From: JANSWY01 sp965267245
GTDB lineage: Bacteria > Bacteroidota > Bacteroidia > Cytophagales > Cyclobacteriaceae
NCBI GenBank assembly: GCA_965267245.1
Contig: OZ253939.1
Coordinates: forward strand, 6,324,001 to 6,388,000
Reading direction: 5' to 3'
DNA length: 64,000 bases
The position numbers were made by a program, and so were the translations under genes. The notes under the pieces are model-generated. The model ran no database searches. It saw only the letters and a list, made by a program, of their open reading frames with translations, and was not told the origin of the DNA. The first letter of the stretch is position 1; each line of letters starts with the position of its first letter. Positions 1-9,036 of the stretch are shown in pieces.

Positions 1-1
1 G

Positions 2-958
2 CAACACAAAGATGGATTAACCGGAGTGCCAAGTGGTTTCACTGCTCTGGATAGGGTTACTTCTGGTTGGCAACCCTCTGATTTGGTCATTATCGCAGCA
101 AGACCTGGTATGGGTAAGACAGCATTCGTTGTATCGGCCATGCGAAATGCAGCAGTAGATTTTAATAAGGCAGTAGCCATCTTCTCTCTGGAGATGTCTT
201 CCGTGCAGTTGGTAAACAGACTAATTTCTGCAGAAGCTGAATTGGACAGTGAAAAAATTAAAAAAGGAAATCTTGCTGACTATGAGTGGGAGCAATTGGT
301 GCATAAAACATCAAAATTGACAGAGGCACCTATCTTCATTGACGATACGCCGGGACTTACAATATTGGAGCTAAGAGCAAAATGTAGAAGACTTAAGGCA
401 CAACATGACATTCAATTGATCGTAATAGATTACTTACAATTGATGACAGGTGATAGTTCAAAGGGTGGAGGTAACCGTGAACAGGAGATAGCATCCATCT
501 CACGAGCATTAAAAGGTATTGCCAAGGAACTAAATGTACCCCTCATAGCACTTTCACAGTTAAGTAGGGCAGTAGAAACAAGAGGAGGTGATAAACGCCC
601 TCAGCTTTCGGATCTTAGGGAATCAGGTTCAATTGAGCAGGATGCCGATATGGTAATGTTCCTATACCGTCCGGAATATTATGGTATTACTGAAGATGAA
701 AACGGGATGCCTACACAGGGAACTGGTGAGGTTATCATTGCCAAGCACAGGAACGGTTCTCTTGAAAATGTCCAACTTAAATTTATCGGAAGATTCACAA
801 GGTTCGCAGACCTGGATGGTGTGGCAGCTGGTGGTGATTATTCCGGTGGTTTCCCTTCAACAGGAATGCCATCTGAGTTTTCTAATACAATTACTTTGCC
901 TAGTAAAGCCAACGAAAACGACAATGCACCAGATTCTGGTGAGGACGCTCCATTTTAA
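2..958 (+). CDS. dnaB: Replicative DNA helicase DnaB, C-terminal part (5' end outside window)
   Basis: This is the RecA-like motor domain of the replication-fork helicase, which unwinds DNA ahead of the polymerase using ATP. The reading frame is open from base 2, so the N-terminal domain lies upstream of the window; the GTG at 26 is an internal valine. Visible motifs are Walker A (ARPGMGKTAF), Walker B (LIVIDYLQLM), the LSQLSRAVE motif and the QDADMVMFLYRPEYY segment, all typical of DnaB. The protein ends in a low-complexity acidic tail finishing GEDAPF, which resembles the SSB C-terminal tip. The next gene starts 44 bases downstream on the same strand. Confidence 0.96.
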   Translation, partial: QHKDGLTGVPSGFTALDRVTSGWQPSDLVIIAARPGMGKTAFVVSAMRNAAVDFNKAVAIFSLEMSSVQLVNRLISAEAELDSEKIKKGNLADYEWEQLVHKTSKLTEAPIFIDDTPGLTILELRAKCRRLKAQHDIQLIVIDYLQLMTGDSSKGGGNREQEIASISRALKGIAKELNVPLIALSQLSRAVETRGGDKRPQLSDLRESGSIEQDADMVMFLYRPEYYGITEDENGMPTQGTGEVIIAKHRNGSLENVQLKFIGRFTRFADLDGVAAGGDYSGGFPSTGMPSEFSNTITLPSKANENDNAPDSGEDAPF

Positions 959-1002
959 GGTTTAGGTTCATTAGCTTCGCCTCAATAACCAAAAATTGAG
1001 AC

Positions 1003-1998
1003 ATGAGAGCTTTGCAACTGGTAGATGAACCATCTGATAAAATCGCATTTCGTGAAATTGATGAACCTGAAATTGGCCCTGGAGAGGTACTAGTTCAGGT
1101 AAAGGCAGCAGCCCTTAATCACAGGGATCAGTGGTGCCGAGAAGGTAAATATCCTGGCATAAAGTATAACACGATATTAGGTTCTGATGGGGCAGGTTTA
1201 GTTATTGCCATTGGTGAAGGAGTAGACCCAGGTTGGATTAATACAGCTGTAATAATTAACCCCAATATCAATTGGGGTTCCAATCCACTTTCTCAGGCTG
1301 GTGATTATCACATATTAGGTATGCCCACCGATGGAACATTTGCTGAATACGTAAAGGTCTCTGCTGATCGTTTGGTTGAAAAGCCAGCGCACCTGAATTA
1401 CAGTGAAGCAGCGGCGCTTCCATTGGGAGGTCTGACAGCATTTAGAGCCCTTGTGAAGAAAGGAGAGTTGCAAGCCGACCAAACTGTATTGATCACCGGT
1501 ATTGGGGGAGGTGTTAGTCAAATGGCATTCATGTTTGCGAAAGCTATAGGTTCCCACATCTATGTCACATCAGGAAGTGAAGAAAAATTGGCAGAAGCAA
1601 TTTCAAGTGGGGCGGCTGGTGCATTTAACTATAAGAAAGATTGGGCTAAAGAATCCCTAAAAGCTTCAGGTGGATTTGATGTTATTGTAGATAGTGCGGG
1701 AGGCGATCAGTTGAATAATTACATCAGAATAATCAAACCAGGTGGGAAAATAGTAATGTATGGTTCAACAGCTGGCAAACCACAATCACTTGACACATTT
1801 AAATTATTCTGGAGCCAGGCATCTATTATTGGCAGTACAATGGGAAATGATCAGGAATTTGAGGAAATGGTTGCCTTCGTCAATAAACACCAACTCAAAC
1901 CCAAAATTGATTCTATAAGACCGTTTGACCAAATAATCTCGTGTTTTGATGAAATGAAAGCCGGTAAGCAAAACGGGAAACTTGTTATAGAATTTTAA
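1003..1998 (+). CDS. MDR-family oxidoreductase (quinone oxidoreductase/zinc-binding dehydrogenase-like)
   Basis: A 331-residue medium-chain dehydrogenase/reductase. The N-terminal GroES-like part contains LNHRDQWCREGKYPG and ILGSDGAG, as in NAD(P)-dependent alcohol dehydrogenases and quinone oxidoreductases. A Rossmann nucleotide-binding motif, TGIGGGVS, lies near residues 165-172, and GGFDVIVDSAGG follows later. The substrate cannot be deduced. The usual zinc-ligand pattern is not obvious, so a zinc-free quinone-oxidoreductase type is possible. Its stop codon directly abuts the stop codon of the convergent TPR gene with no spacer. Confidence 0.88.
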   Translation: MRALQLVDEPSDKIAFREIDEPEIGPGEVLVQVKAAALNHRDQWCREGKYPGIKYNTILGSDGAGLVIAIGEGVDPGWINTAVIINPNINWGSNPLSQAGDYHILGMPTDGTFAEYVKVSADRLVEKPAHLNYSEAAALPLGGLTAFRALVKKGELQADQTVLITGIGGGVSQMAFMFAKAIGSHIYVTSGSEEKLAEAISSGAAGAFNYKKDWAKESLKASGGFDVIVDSAGGDQLNNYIRIIKPGGKIVMYGSTAGKPQSLDTFKLFWSQASIIGSTMGNDQEFEEMVAFVNKHQLKPKIDSIRPFDQIISCFDEMKAGKQNGKLVIEF

Positions 1999-2325
1999 TT
2001 ACAAATCATATTCGAAAAGAAAATTCTGAAAGGCATTTTTGAGTTCACGCAGGGTATGTTCATCGTTGAGTTGAGATGTCATTTCAATACCTTTTTCATA
2101 AACACTTTTGGCCTCTTCCAGTTCTTCTAAGTCAATTAGTACTTCAGCAAGGTGATAATAGGTCCCGACATATTTCTCATCTATTGAAAGCGCTTTTTGA
2201 AAATTTGATTTTGCTAATGAAGAGTCGGTACCTTTATACTCTAGTCCAAGGGCATGGTACAGGAAGGGGTCGTCCTCTGAGGATTCAATAAATGAATTAA
2301 GTTGTTGTATTCTCTCTTTATTCAT
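1999..2325 (-). CDS. Small TPR-repeat protein
   Basis: A 108-residue cytoplasmic protein without a signal peptide. It consists of about two tetratricopeptide repeats: DPFLYHALGLEYKG is followed by a second unit with YVGTYYHLAEVLIDLEELEEAKSVYEKG. TPRs are protein-interaction scaffolds, and no enzymatic domain is present. It is transcribed toward the MDR gene and shares a zero-base convergent junction with it. Divergent etfB starts 86 bases away on the other side. Its function is unknown. Confidence 0.82.
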   Translation of the reverse strand: MNKERIQQLNSFIESSEDDPFLYHALGLEYKGTDSSLAKSNFQKALSIDEKYVGTYYHLAEVLIDLEELEEAKSVYEKGIEMTSQLNDEHTLRELKNAFQNFLFEYDL

Positions 2326-2411
2326 TCAGCGGCGTATTTTCTTTAAATTACTATTGGTATTAACTAAATTCACGCTCAAATTTAGACAACTATAAACCTA
2401 AGTTATAGAAT

Positions 2412-3149
2412 ATGAACATACTAGTCTGTATTACACACGTACCGGACACCACATCAAAAATCGCATTTACTGATAACAACACGAAATTTGATAAAAGCGG
2501 CGTGCAATTCATCATTGGACCATACGATGATTATGCATTGGCCAGAGCAGTAGAGCTGAAGGAACAAAGCGGAGGAAAAATTACTGTATTGAATGTTGGT
2601 GAAGCTGAAACTGAGCCAACTATCAGAAAAGCACTTGCCATTGGCGCTGATGAAGCGATCAGGGTTAATGCATTCCCTTCAGATTCATTGTTTGTGGCTA
2701 ATCAAATCGCTGCTGCAGCCAAAGAAGGTAATTATGACCTTATCCTAATGGGAAGAGAATCAATTGATTTTAATGGAGGACAAGTGCATGGTATGGTAGG
2801 AGAGATGCTTGGTATGCCTTCTTTGTCACCAGTTATGCAACTTGATATTGACGGAGGTAAGGCTAAAATAGCAAGAGAAATTGAAGGAGGTAAAGAATAT
2901 ATAGAGGTTGACCTTCCATTTGTAGCAGGATGCCAGGAGCCAATTGCTGAGTGGAAAATTCCAAATATGAGAGGAATCATGTCGGCCAGGACAAAACCAC
3001 TTACGGTTATCGAGCCGTCAAATACTGAAGTAGCTTCAGAGGTTGAGAATTTTGAATTGCCACCTGCAAAAGGAGCAGTAAAAATGATCGATGCAGATAA
3101 TGTAGGAGAGTTAGTGAACCTCCTTAAAAATGAAGCAAAAGTAATCTAA
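2412..3149 (+). CDS. etfB: Electron transfer flavoprotein subunit beta
   Basis: A 245-residue ETF beta subunit. With the alpha subunit it accepts electrons from acyl-CoA and other dehydrogenases and passes them to ETF:quinone oxidoreductase. The ETF alpha/beta fold is recognisable from MNILVCITHVPDTTSKI, from GPYDDYALARAVELKE, and from the nucleotide-binding stretch GADEAIRVNA followed by YDLILMGRESIDFNGGQV. The gene sits 27 bases upstream of etfA, the usual order, and probably shares one transcript with etfA and the following BFN-domain gene. Confidence 0.95.
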   Translation: MNILVCITHVPDTTSKIAFTDNNTKFDKSGVQFIIGPYDDYALARAVELKEQSGGKITVLNVGEAETEPTIRKALAIGADEAIRVNAFPSDSLFVANQIAAAAKEGNYDLILMGRESIDFNGGQVHGMVGEMLGMPSLSPVMQLDIDGGKAKIAREIEGGKEYIEVDLPFVAGCQEPIAEWKIPNMRGIMSARTKPLTVIEPSNTEVASEVENFELPPAKGAVKMIDADNVGELVNLLKNEAKVI

Positions 3150-3176
3150 CAATTAACCTAAAACTGAAATAATTAC

Positions 3177-4130
3177 ATGTCTATATTAGTATTCGTTGAA
3201 TTTGACGAAGGAAAAGTAAAGAAATCTTCACAGGAAGCTGTGAGTTATGCAGCAGCGATGGGAGGTGATGTGACTGCTGTTGCGTTTGGGTCTATTGACA
3301 ATGCAGAATTGGAATCTCTTGGAAAAAATGGAGCCAGTAAAGTACTTCACGTAAATGATGAAAAGTTAAATACCGGAAATATTCAGGCTTACGCTACAGG
3401 AATTGCAGCAGCAATGGATAGTACTGGAGCGGAAGTATTAGTTTTAGCTAAATCTTCACTTGGAGATCCGGTATCAGCCAGAGTTGCTGTGAAGACTGGT
3501 GCCAGTTTGGCCTCCAATGTTGCTGATTTACCCGATACATCTTCAGGATTTAAAGTAAAAAGAAGTATTTACACGGGTAAGGCATTCGCCATTGTGGAAT
3601 TAAAAGGCAATAAAAAGATAATAGCCATCAAAAAAGGCGCTGTTGACCTGAAGGAAGATGGTGGTTCAGCTACTGTAGAGGCATTTTCTCCATCAATTCC
3701 TGATTCTGATTTTGCTGTGACGATTACCTCACAGGAAAAGGCAACAGGAGAGATTTTACTTCCTGAAGCAGATATTGTGGTTTCTGGTGGTAGAGGATTA
3801 AAAGGACCTGAGAATTGGGGTATGATCGAAGACCTTGCAAAAGAACTTGGAGCTGCTACAGGGTGCAGTAAACCTGTTTCTGATGTAGGTTGGAGACCTC
3901 ACCACGAACACGTTGGTCAAACTGGAGTGAAGGTTGCGCCAACACTATACGTGGCTGTTGGAATCTCAGGAGCTATACAACATTTAGCAGGTGTGAATTC
4001 TTCTAAGTATATTGTGGTAATAAACAAAGACGAAGACGCTCCATTCTTCAAAGCAGCAGATTACGGTATAGTGGGAGATGCATTTGAAGTAGTACCTAAG
4101 CTTGTGGAAGCGCTAAAAAGTGCAAACTAA
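3177..4130 (+). CDS. etfA: Electron transfer flavoprotein subunit alpha
   Basis: A 317-residue ETF alpha subunit that binds FAD and forms the heterodimer with EtfB. The C-terminal FAD domain (about residues 195-310) carries the family signature: VSGGRGLKGPENW, GCSKPVSDVGWRPHHEHVGQTG, YVAVGISGAIQHLAG and NKDEDAPFFKAADYGIVGD. The length is normal and the frame is intact. The stop codon TAA is followed immediately by the TTG start of the next gene, suggesting translational coupling in an etfB-etfA-BFN operon. Confidence 0.96.
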   Translation: MSILVFVEFDEGKVKKSSQEAVSYAAAMGGDVTAVAFGSIDNAELESLGKNGASKVLHVNDEKLNTGNIQAYATGIAAAMDSTGAEVLVLAKSSLGDPVSARVAVKTGASLASNVADLPDTSSGFKVKRSIYTGKAFAIVELKGNKKIIAIKKGAVDLKEDGGSATVEAFSPSIPDSDFAVTITSQEKATGEILLPEADIVVSGGRGLKGPENWGMIEDLAKELGAATGCSKPVSDVGWRPHHEHVGQTGVKVAPTLYVAVGISGAIQHLAGVNSSKYIVVINKDEDAPFFKAADYGIVGDAFEVVPKLVEALKSAN

Positions 4131-4736
4131 TTGGAAAAAATTAAACTAGAAATACTAGGTCTGTCATCAAGCCAATCGCAAAGTGGTTCCTTTGCGCTGG
4201 TACTTGGTGAATCTAACGGAAACAGGAGATTGCCCATCATCATTGGAATGTTTGAAGCACAGGCAATTGCCATTGAAATAGAAAAAATTGTTCCAAACAG
4301 ACCCATGACACATGATCTGTTTAAATCCTTTGCGTATAGCCTTGGGTTTGAAATAGATGAGATTGTGATCTCTGATTTGAAGGAGGGTGTCTTTTTTGCA
4401 AAAATTGTTTGTCACAAAGACGGTAAAACCTTTGAAATTGATTCAAGGCCTTCTGATGCGATTGCAATTGGGTTAAGGTTTAATGTACCAATTTTCACTT
4501 TTGAATCAATCTTGACTGAAGCGGGAATAGTATTGTCTGATGATACTGAAGAGGAGATGACTAAGCTTCAAAAAACTGAAGAACATGCTCCTGCAGAAGT
4601 TTCAAAACCTGCATCTATCGATCAGTTAGATAGTCTATCCTCAGATAAATTGAAGGAAATGCTCAATGAAGCTTTAGAAAAAGAGGATTACGAAAGAGCA
4701 GCAAAGATCAGAGATGAAATAAATAAACGAAATTAA
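4131..4736 (+). CDS. Bifunctional nuclease (BFN, DUF151) family protein with C-terminal UVR motif
   Basis: A 201-residue protein. Residues 1 to about 130 match the BFN/DUF151 fold: SFALVLGESNGNRRLPIIIG, IEIEKIVPNRPMTHDL and SRPSDAIAIGLR. A linker leads to a C-terminal UvrB/UvrC-type helical motif (LNEALEKEDYERAAKIRDEI). Some plant relatives have nuclease activity, but the bacterial role is poorly defined. The start is TTG, directly after the etfA stop; no in-frame ATG gives the full conserved N-terminus. A strong intrinsic terminator lies about 24 bases after the stop, closing the etf operon. Confidence 0.9.
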   Translation: MEKIKLEILGLSSSQSQSGSFALVLGESNGNRRLPIIIGMFEAQAIAIEIEKIVPNRPMTHDLFKSFAYSLGFEIDEIVISDLKEGVFFAKIVCHKDGKTFEIDSRPSDAIAIGLRFNVPIFTFESILTEAGIVLSDDTEEEMTKLQKTEEHAPAEVSKPASIDQLDSLSSDKLKEMLNEALEKEDYERAAKIRDEINKRN

Positions 4737-4759
4737 ACGCTTTACTAATAACGGTTAAG

Positions 4760-4794
4760 ATGCCATCAGTCATGTGTGATTGATGGCATTTTTT
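4760..4794 (+). terminator. Intrinsic terminator of the etfB-etfA-BFN operon
   Basis: A 9-bp perfect stem, ATGCCATCA paired with TGATGGCAT, extendable by wobble pairs. It is followed by five T residues. Confidence 0.85.
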
Positions 4795-5049
4795 ATGCAT
4801 TCATCGTAGATTTAGGCTATATTTAGTCATTAAAACCAGTAAAATTGACCTACATCGACGTGATCATGTGGTCTATCGAAAATAAAATAATTGCGCATTG
4901 ATAAGTATTACTTTTGTTTAGAGTTGTTTTGAGGAGAAATGTGTTACTAGAATGGTATGTTTACTGCCTGAAGGAAACTAAACTCGCAATGCAATGACTA
5001 GCTATGAAATAAGGGATATTACGGGGATTATTCCAATAATGAAAAAATT
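4795..5049 (+). promoter_or_regulatory. Intergenic region with candidate promoter for the TPR-histidine kinase
   Basis: This gap has no convincing gene. It holds an exact match to the Bacteroidota -7 element TAnnTTTG (TACTTTTG at 4909-4916). A TTG sits upstream at 4891-4893, but its spacing of 15 bases is shorter than usual. If real, transcription would start near 4923 and leave a leader of about 125 bases. A 20-codon ORF (4994-5056) overlaps the kinase start codon; coding potential cannot be judged. Confidence 0.3.
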
Positions 5050-7737
5050 ATGGTAGTTAAACGACACAATTGGTTAGTGGCACTCTTTATACTGTTATCC
5101 TTCAGTATAAAATTACAAGCGCAAGACGGTGGAGCCACCTATGAAACAGCCTCTGGAATCCTCCAGATTGCAATTTCCAAATACGAAAACAGAAGTTTTA
5201 ATCAAGCCATTGAATACAGTGAGAAAGGCCTGGACCAATCACTGGAGCTTGGAGATGACCTGTTGATACTCAATTTTAGGAGTATTCTTGGAAATTCATA
5301 CCTATCTCTTAAAAAACATAAAGAAGCAGCAAGTCAATTTCTCAGAATTGCTATTGTTGCAGAACAGGAGAATAATCTTGAAACCGTAGCAAATGGGTAT
5401 TTCGCGCTTGGAAATACCTATTCGGATATGGGTGCCTTTAAGAATGCTGCAGCTAACTATATCAAAGCTCATGATTATTTTGAGCAGGCCGGTGACAATG
5501 CGGGAAGGCAGGATGCCCTGGAAGGAGTCGCTTATAACTACTTTTTTGCGAATGATTGGAATAATGCAGCAAAGTACTTTGATAGATTATTGGCCATATC
5601 AGGATCAAATGCACGTGCTTCTTTGACTGCCAACCAAAAACTGGCTGAGATATTTCAGGAGATGAATCAGCCAAACAGGAGTATACCGCATTTAGTGGCA
5701 GTATATGATATTTTGAAAGCAAACAAAAAACGAGTAGAATCAGCAGCATTGGCTAATGAGCTTTGCAAGTTGATGCTTGACATAGACGATTACTCCAAAG
5801 CCATCAAGTATGGAAAAGAGGCTATCTCACTAAATGGAAGTGATCCGGCTTATACCATGAATGTGGGTGCAGTTTATTTGGCTCAGGATGATTTTTCATC
5901 AGCTGATAAATATTTCAATGACGCTTTAAACCTTGCCATTGTCAATAACGATGAATCAGTAAAAGCTGAAATCTATAATTTAAAAGGTGAGCTGAGTTTT
6001 GCTCAAAAAGATTATGCCGCAGCATTAAATTCATTATCTCGAGCAGAAGAATTAGCATCTGGCAATATGACCGACGTTTTGTTGGTCAACTACGAATTAA
6101 CTACTGAGGTAGCCGGGAAGGCTGGTGATAATGCCAAACAAAACTCTTATAGTGCGAAACTTTCAGATTTGAGGAATCAAATAGAAAAAGCTGAAGCAAG
6201 AGAGATGTCACAGATAGCCTCAGCAGATAAGATTGCAACGAATTACGACAAACAACTTAGATTAGAAATAACAAATGAGTTGAGTCAACTTCTAGCAGCA
6301 AGAAAAACAGAGCTCGAATCAGAAAAGAAACGACAGCAACGGGAACTGCTAAGTAAGCAAAGACAACTTGCAGTGAATGAAGAAACCAGAGCAGAACAGG
6401 AAAATGTAATTCTGCAGCAAGAACTTCAAGCCAAAGAACGTCAGATTCAGATATCAAAACTTCAGCAAGAAACTGAAGCTGAGAAACAGGCAAAACTTGA
6501 GAAAATTAAGCAGCTAGAAGCAGCCGAGCAGGCAAAACTAATTTTGGAGCAGGAAAATAAAATTAAAGCTCAGGAAATAGAAGTGGCAAAAGCCAATAGA
6601 AAATTCCTGATCATTGGAATATCGGCAACAATTTTGATTTCATTGACTTTGATGTTTGCTTTCTATAGAGTGAATAAGTCAAGGAAGATTATTCGAGAGC
6701 AGAACCTTAACCTTGAGTCTCAACAGAAAACAATTCAAAAGAGGAATTTACAGTTGAAAAGAAGTTCTGAGCATTTACAGAAAAGCAATAATATGTTGAA
6801 GAACGCTCAGAAAAACCTTGAAAACGCATTGATGGAAGAACAAAAAATGCGTAGTAGACTTGAGGACACTAACAAGGAATTGAAAGATACACAGGTACAG
6901 CTGATCCATGCTGAAAAAATGTCCTCGCTTGGTCAATTAACAGCTGGTATTGCCCATGAGATCAATAACCCGATAAATTTTGTGGTAAACAGTTCCAATA
7001 TCATTCAAATGAACTTCGAAGAGTTCAAAGAGATTTTTGAAGCCATGTTGCAAATCAGGGATAATGACGCTGCTGAGATCAAAGAGCTTGTCTCAAGGAT
7101 CGATCCTGAGGAAATGAAAGAATCTCTGGAATTAGTAGATGAAATGCTGGAAAATCTCAACTATGGAGCGGATAGGGTAACAGAAATTGTGAAAGGACTA
7201 AGAACATTCTCGAGGTTTGATGAAGCTGAGATAAAAATTGTCGATCTACATGAAAACCTTGATTCCTCACTTCTTATACTTCATAATAAGTATAAAGACA
7301 TGGAACTTGAGATAGAGAAAGAGTTTGCAGAAGATTTACCTAAGATTGAATGTTATCCAGGCCAGTTAAATCAGGTGTTTGTGAACATCATCAATAACGC
7401 CATAGATGCAGTGGATGCTACTGGTAAGCCAGGAAAGATCAAAATAGCATCGAAAAACCTGGATGCTGATAAAATTACAATTTCTATTAGTGATACTGGA
7501 GGCGGTATACCTAAAGAAAACCTCGAAAAGATCTTTGACCCATTCTTTACTACAAAGGATGTTGGTAAAGGAACAGGTTTAGGGTTGTCAATCTCTCACA
7601 GTATTATTGAACAACACTCCGGTAATATAAAAGTTAACAGTGAAATAGGAAAAGGTACAGAGTTTGTGATAACATTGCATAAATCTTTATTTTCGGTCAA
7701 TAAAAAAGAAGAAACAGCAGAAGTTACTTCTAATTAA
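5050..7737 (+). CDS. Sensor histidine kinase with periplasmic TPR domain and coiled coil
   Basis: An 895-residue membrane kinase. A signal peptide (residues 1-25, ending LQAQ) leads into TPR repeats spanning about residues 35-340. A long charged coiled coil (about 370-515) and one transmembrane helix (about 518-540) follow. The cytoplasmic part has a second coiled coil and then HisKA with the phospho-accepting His636 in GIAHEINNPI. The ATPase domain shows NIINNAIDAV, DTGGGIP, FDPFFTTKDVGKGTGLGLSIS. The gene stops 9 bases before a receiver gene, and a paralogous receiver gene follows that, so these are the likely phosphotransfer partners. The signal sensed by the TPRs is unknown. Confidence 0.93.
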   Translation: MVVKRHNWLVALFILLSFSIKLQAQDGGATYETASGILQIAISKYENRSFNQAIEYSEKGLDQSLELGDDLLILNFRSILGNSYLSLKKHKEAASQFLRIAIVAEQENNLETVANGYFALGNTYSDMGAFKNAAANYIKAHDYFEQAGDNAGRQDALEGVAYNYFFANDWNNAAKYFDRLLAISGSNARASLTANQKLAEIFQEMNQPNRSIPHLVAVYDILKANKKRVESAALANELCKLMLDIDDYSKAIKYGKEAISLNGSDPAYTMNVGAVYLAQDDFSSADKYFNDALNLAIVNNDESVKAEIYNLKGELSFAQKDYAAALNSLSRAEELASGNMTDVLLVNYELTTEVAGKAGDNAKQNSYSAKLSDLRNQIEKAEAREMSQIASADKIATNYDKQLRLEITNELSQLLAARKTELESEKKRQQRELLSKQRQLAVNEETRAEQENVILQQELQAKERQIQISKLQQETEAEKQAKLEKIKQLEAAEQAKLILEQENKIKAQEIEVAKANRKFLIIGISATILISLTLMFAFYRVNKSRKIIREQNLNLESQQKTIQKRNLQLKRSSEHLQKSNNMLKNAQKNLENALMEEQKMRSRLEDTNKELKDTQVQLIHAEKMSSLGQLTAGIAHEINNPINFVVNSSNIIQMNFEEFKEIFEAMLQIRDNDAAEIKELVSRIDPEEMKESLELVDEMLENLNYGADRVTEIVKGLRTFSRFDEAEIKIVDLHENLDSSLLILHNKYKDMELEIEKEFAEDLPKIECYPGQLNQVFVNIINNAIDAVDATGKPGKIKIASKNLDADKITISISDTGGGIPKENLEKIFDPFFTTKDVGKGTGLGLSISHSIIEQHSGNIKVNSEIGKGTEFVITLHKSLFSVNKKEETAEVTSN

Positions 7738-7746
7738 GATTTATAA

Positions 7747-8931
7747 ATGGCTATACTCAAGGACAAACTGGATGTTCGCAACTTAAATAAGTACAACATT
7801 CTGTACGTTGATGATGAGGAAATCAACCTTAAAGTTTTTAAGGAAACCTTCAAAAAGGACTATAATGTCTACACAGCTCTAAGTGGAAGAGAAGCGCTTC
7901 AACTGATTGATGAGCACAAAGAAATAGACATGGTCATCACAGATCAGCGGATGCCGGAAATGTCAGGCACAGAACTTCTTGAGAAGGTTGTCCATAAAAA
8001 CCCAAATATGCTCAGAATGATTATGACAGGCCACAGTGACCTTGAAGTGATTGTGAAAGCCGTCAATGAGTATGGTATAGACCAGTATGTTACTAAACCA
8101 TGGGATTCGAAGAACCTGAAAGATACGCTGGATAATTTGCTGGCTAACTACAGCAAGGAGATCCTCAAGAAAGAAACCGGGAAGGCAACTGCTGATGATC
8201 AGGAAAATAAGATGGTCGACTATGCGAAGACGTTGATCAACATGAAGGAAAGTAAAATTGAGCTACTCAGAAAATACTTTCCAATGCCACTTATCATAAA
8301 TTACTCTAAGTATTGTGAAGGAAGAGAAAATATATTTATTGACGAGTCGAGGAATGAGAACAGTGTAATATTTGTTCTTGTAAACTGTACAGTTAATGAT
8401 GTTCCAGGCAGTCTGATCAAATCCAATATTGTGGATTTGGCGAAAGAATATTTGCTCAGTATCACAAAATTTGACCCAGCCCACTTATTTGATTATTTAG
8501 CTGAAAAAGCAAATGAAGTAACTAAGAAACATTTCTATGATAATATCAGAATAGGTCTGACATTATTCTTTCACAACAAGGATAAGAAAAGAGATATTGT
8601 GATATCAAATACACATATGATTTACGGTTACAAAGATGACCAACCAATTAACCCGGAAACCATGATGGGAGATGCTGCAAATGTTAAAGCAGAAGGAGCA
8701 AAAGTTTATAATATCTCAGAAGATAATTGCGACAAACTCTACATGTACGCTATAGACACCATCATTGATAAAGACATTTTTGAAGGTAACTTACTTACAA
8801 AATTGGAAGAAGGGCAGGAAATGTCCTATGGAGAGCAGATTATTTCGCTACAAGCATTTTTAAATTCATCCGTTTCTAATAGTGGCGTAGATAAATTCTC
8901 TCTGATAGGGCTGGATTATACCATTGAGTAA
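7747..8931 (+). CDS. Response regulator: receiver plus degenerate PP2C/SpoIIE-like domain (copy 1)
   Basis: A 394-residue protein. The N-terminal receiver (residues 16-135) has the acidic pair in YVDDEE, the phosphorylatable Asp66 (MVITDQRMPEMSG) and the conserved Lys in YVTKPWD. By my alignment from memory, residues about 180-392 follow a SpoIIE/RsbU-type PP2C phosphatase. The segment LVNCTVNDVPGSLIKSNI takes the place of the GDVSGHG helix, and VDKFSLIGLDY takes the place of the C-terminal DDITLLVL. The metal-binding aspartates of those motifs are mostly absent, so catalysis is unlikely. The gene is 9 bases after the kinase and is paralogous to the next gene. Confidence 0.85.
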   Translation: MAILKDKLDVRNLNKYNILYVDDEEINLKVFKETFKKDYNVYTALSGREALQLIDEHKEIDMVITDQRMPEMSGTELLEKVVHKNPNMLRMIMTGHSDLEVIVKAVNEYGIDQYVTKPWDSKNLKDTLDNLLANYSKEILKKETGKATADDQENKMVDYAKTLINMKESKIELLRKYFPMPLIINYSKYCEGRENIFIDESRNENSVIFVLVNCTVNDVPGSLIKSNIVDLAKEYLLSITKFDPAHLFDYLAEKANEVTKKHFYDNIRIGLTLFFHNKDKKRDIVISNTHMIYGYKDDQPINPETMMGDAANVKAEGAKVYNISEDNCDKLYMYAIDTIIDKDIFEGNLLTKLEEGQEMSYGEQIISLQAFLNSSVSNSGVDKFSLIGLDYTIE

Positions 8932-9036
8932 CTCGAAATTGTATTATTCAAGTATATTCCGTTAACTTTACATGCCAATCAGCTGAAGTGAGAAGGAATC
9001 TAACATTTTTGTTGGGATCATAAAGATATATTTAGA

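Noticed and set aside
4994..5056. 20-codon ORF overlapping the TPR-kinase start
   Set aside because: It is too short to support as a gene; kept only as a possible leader.
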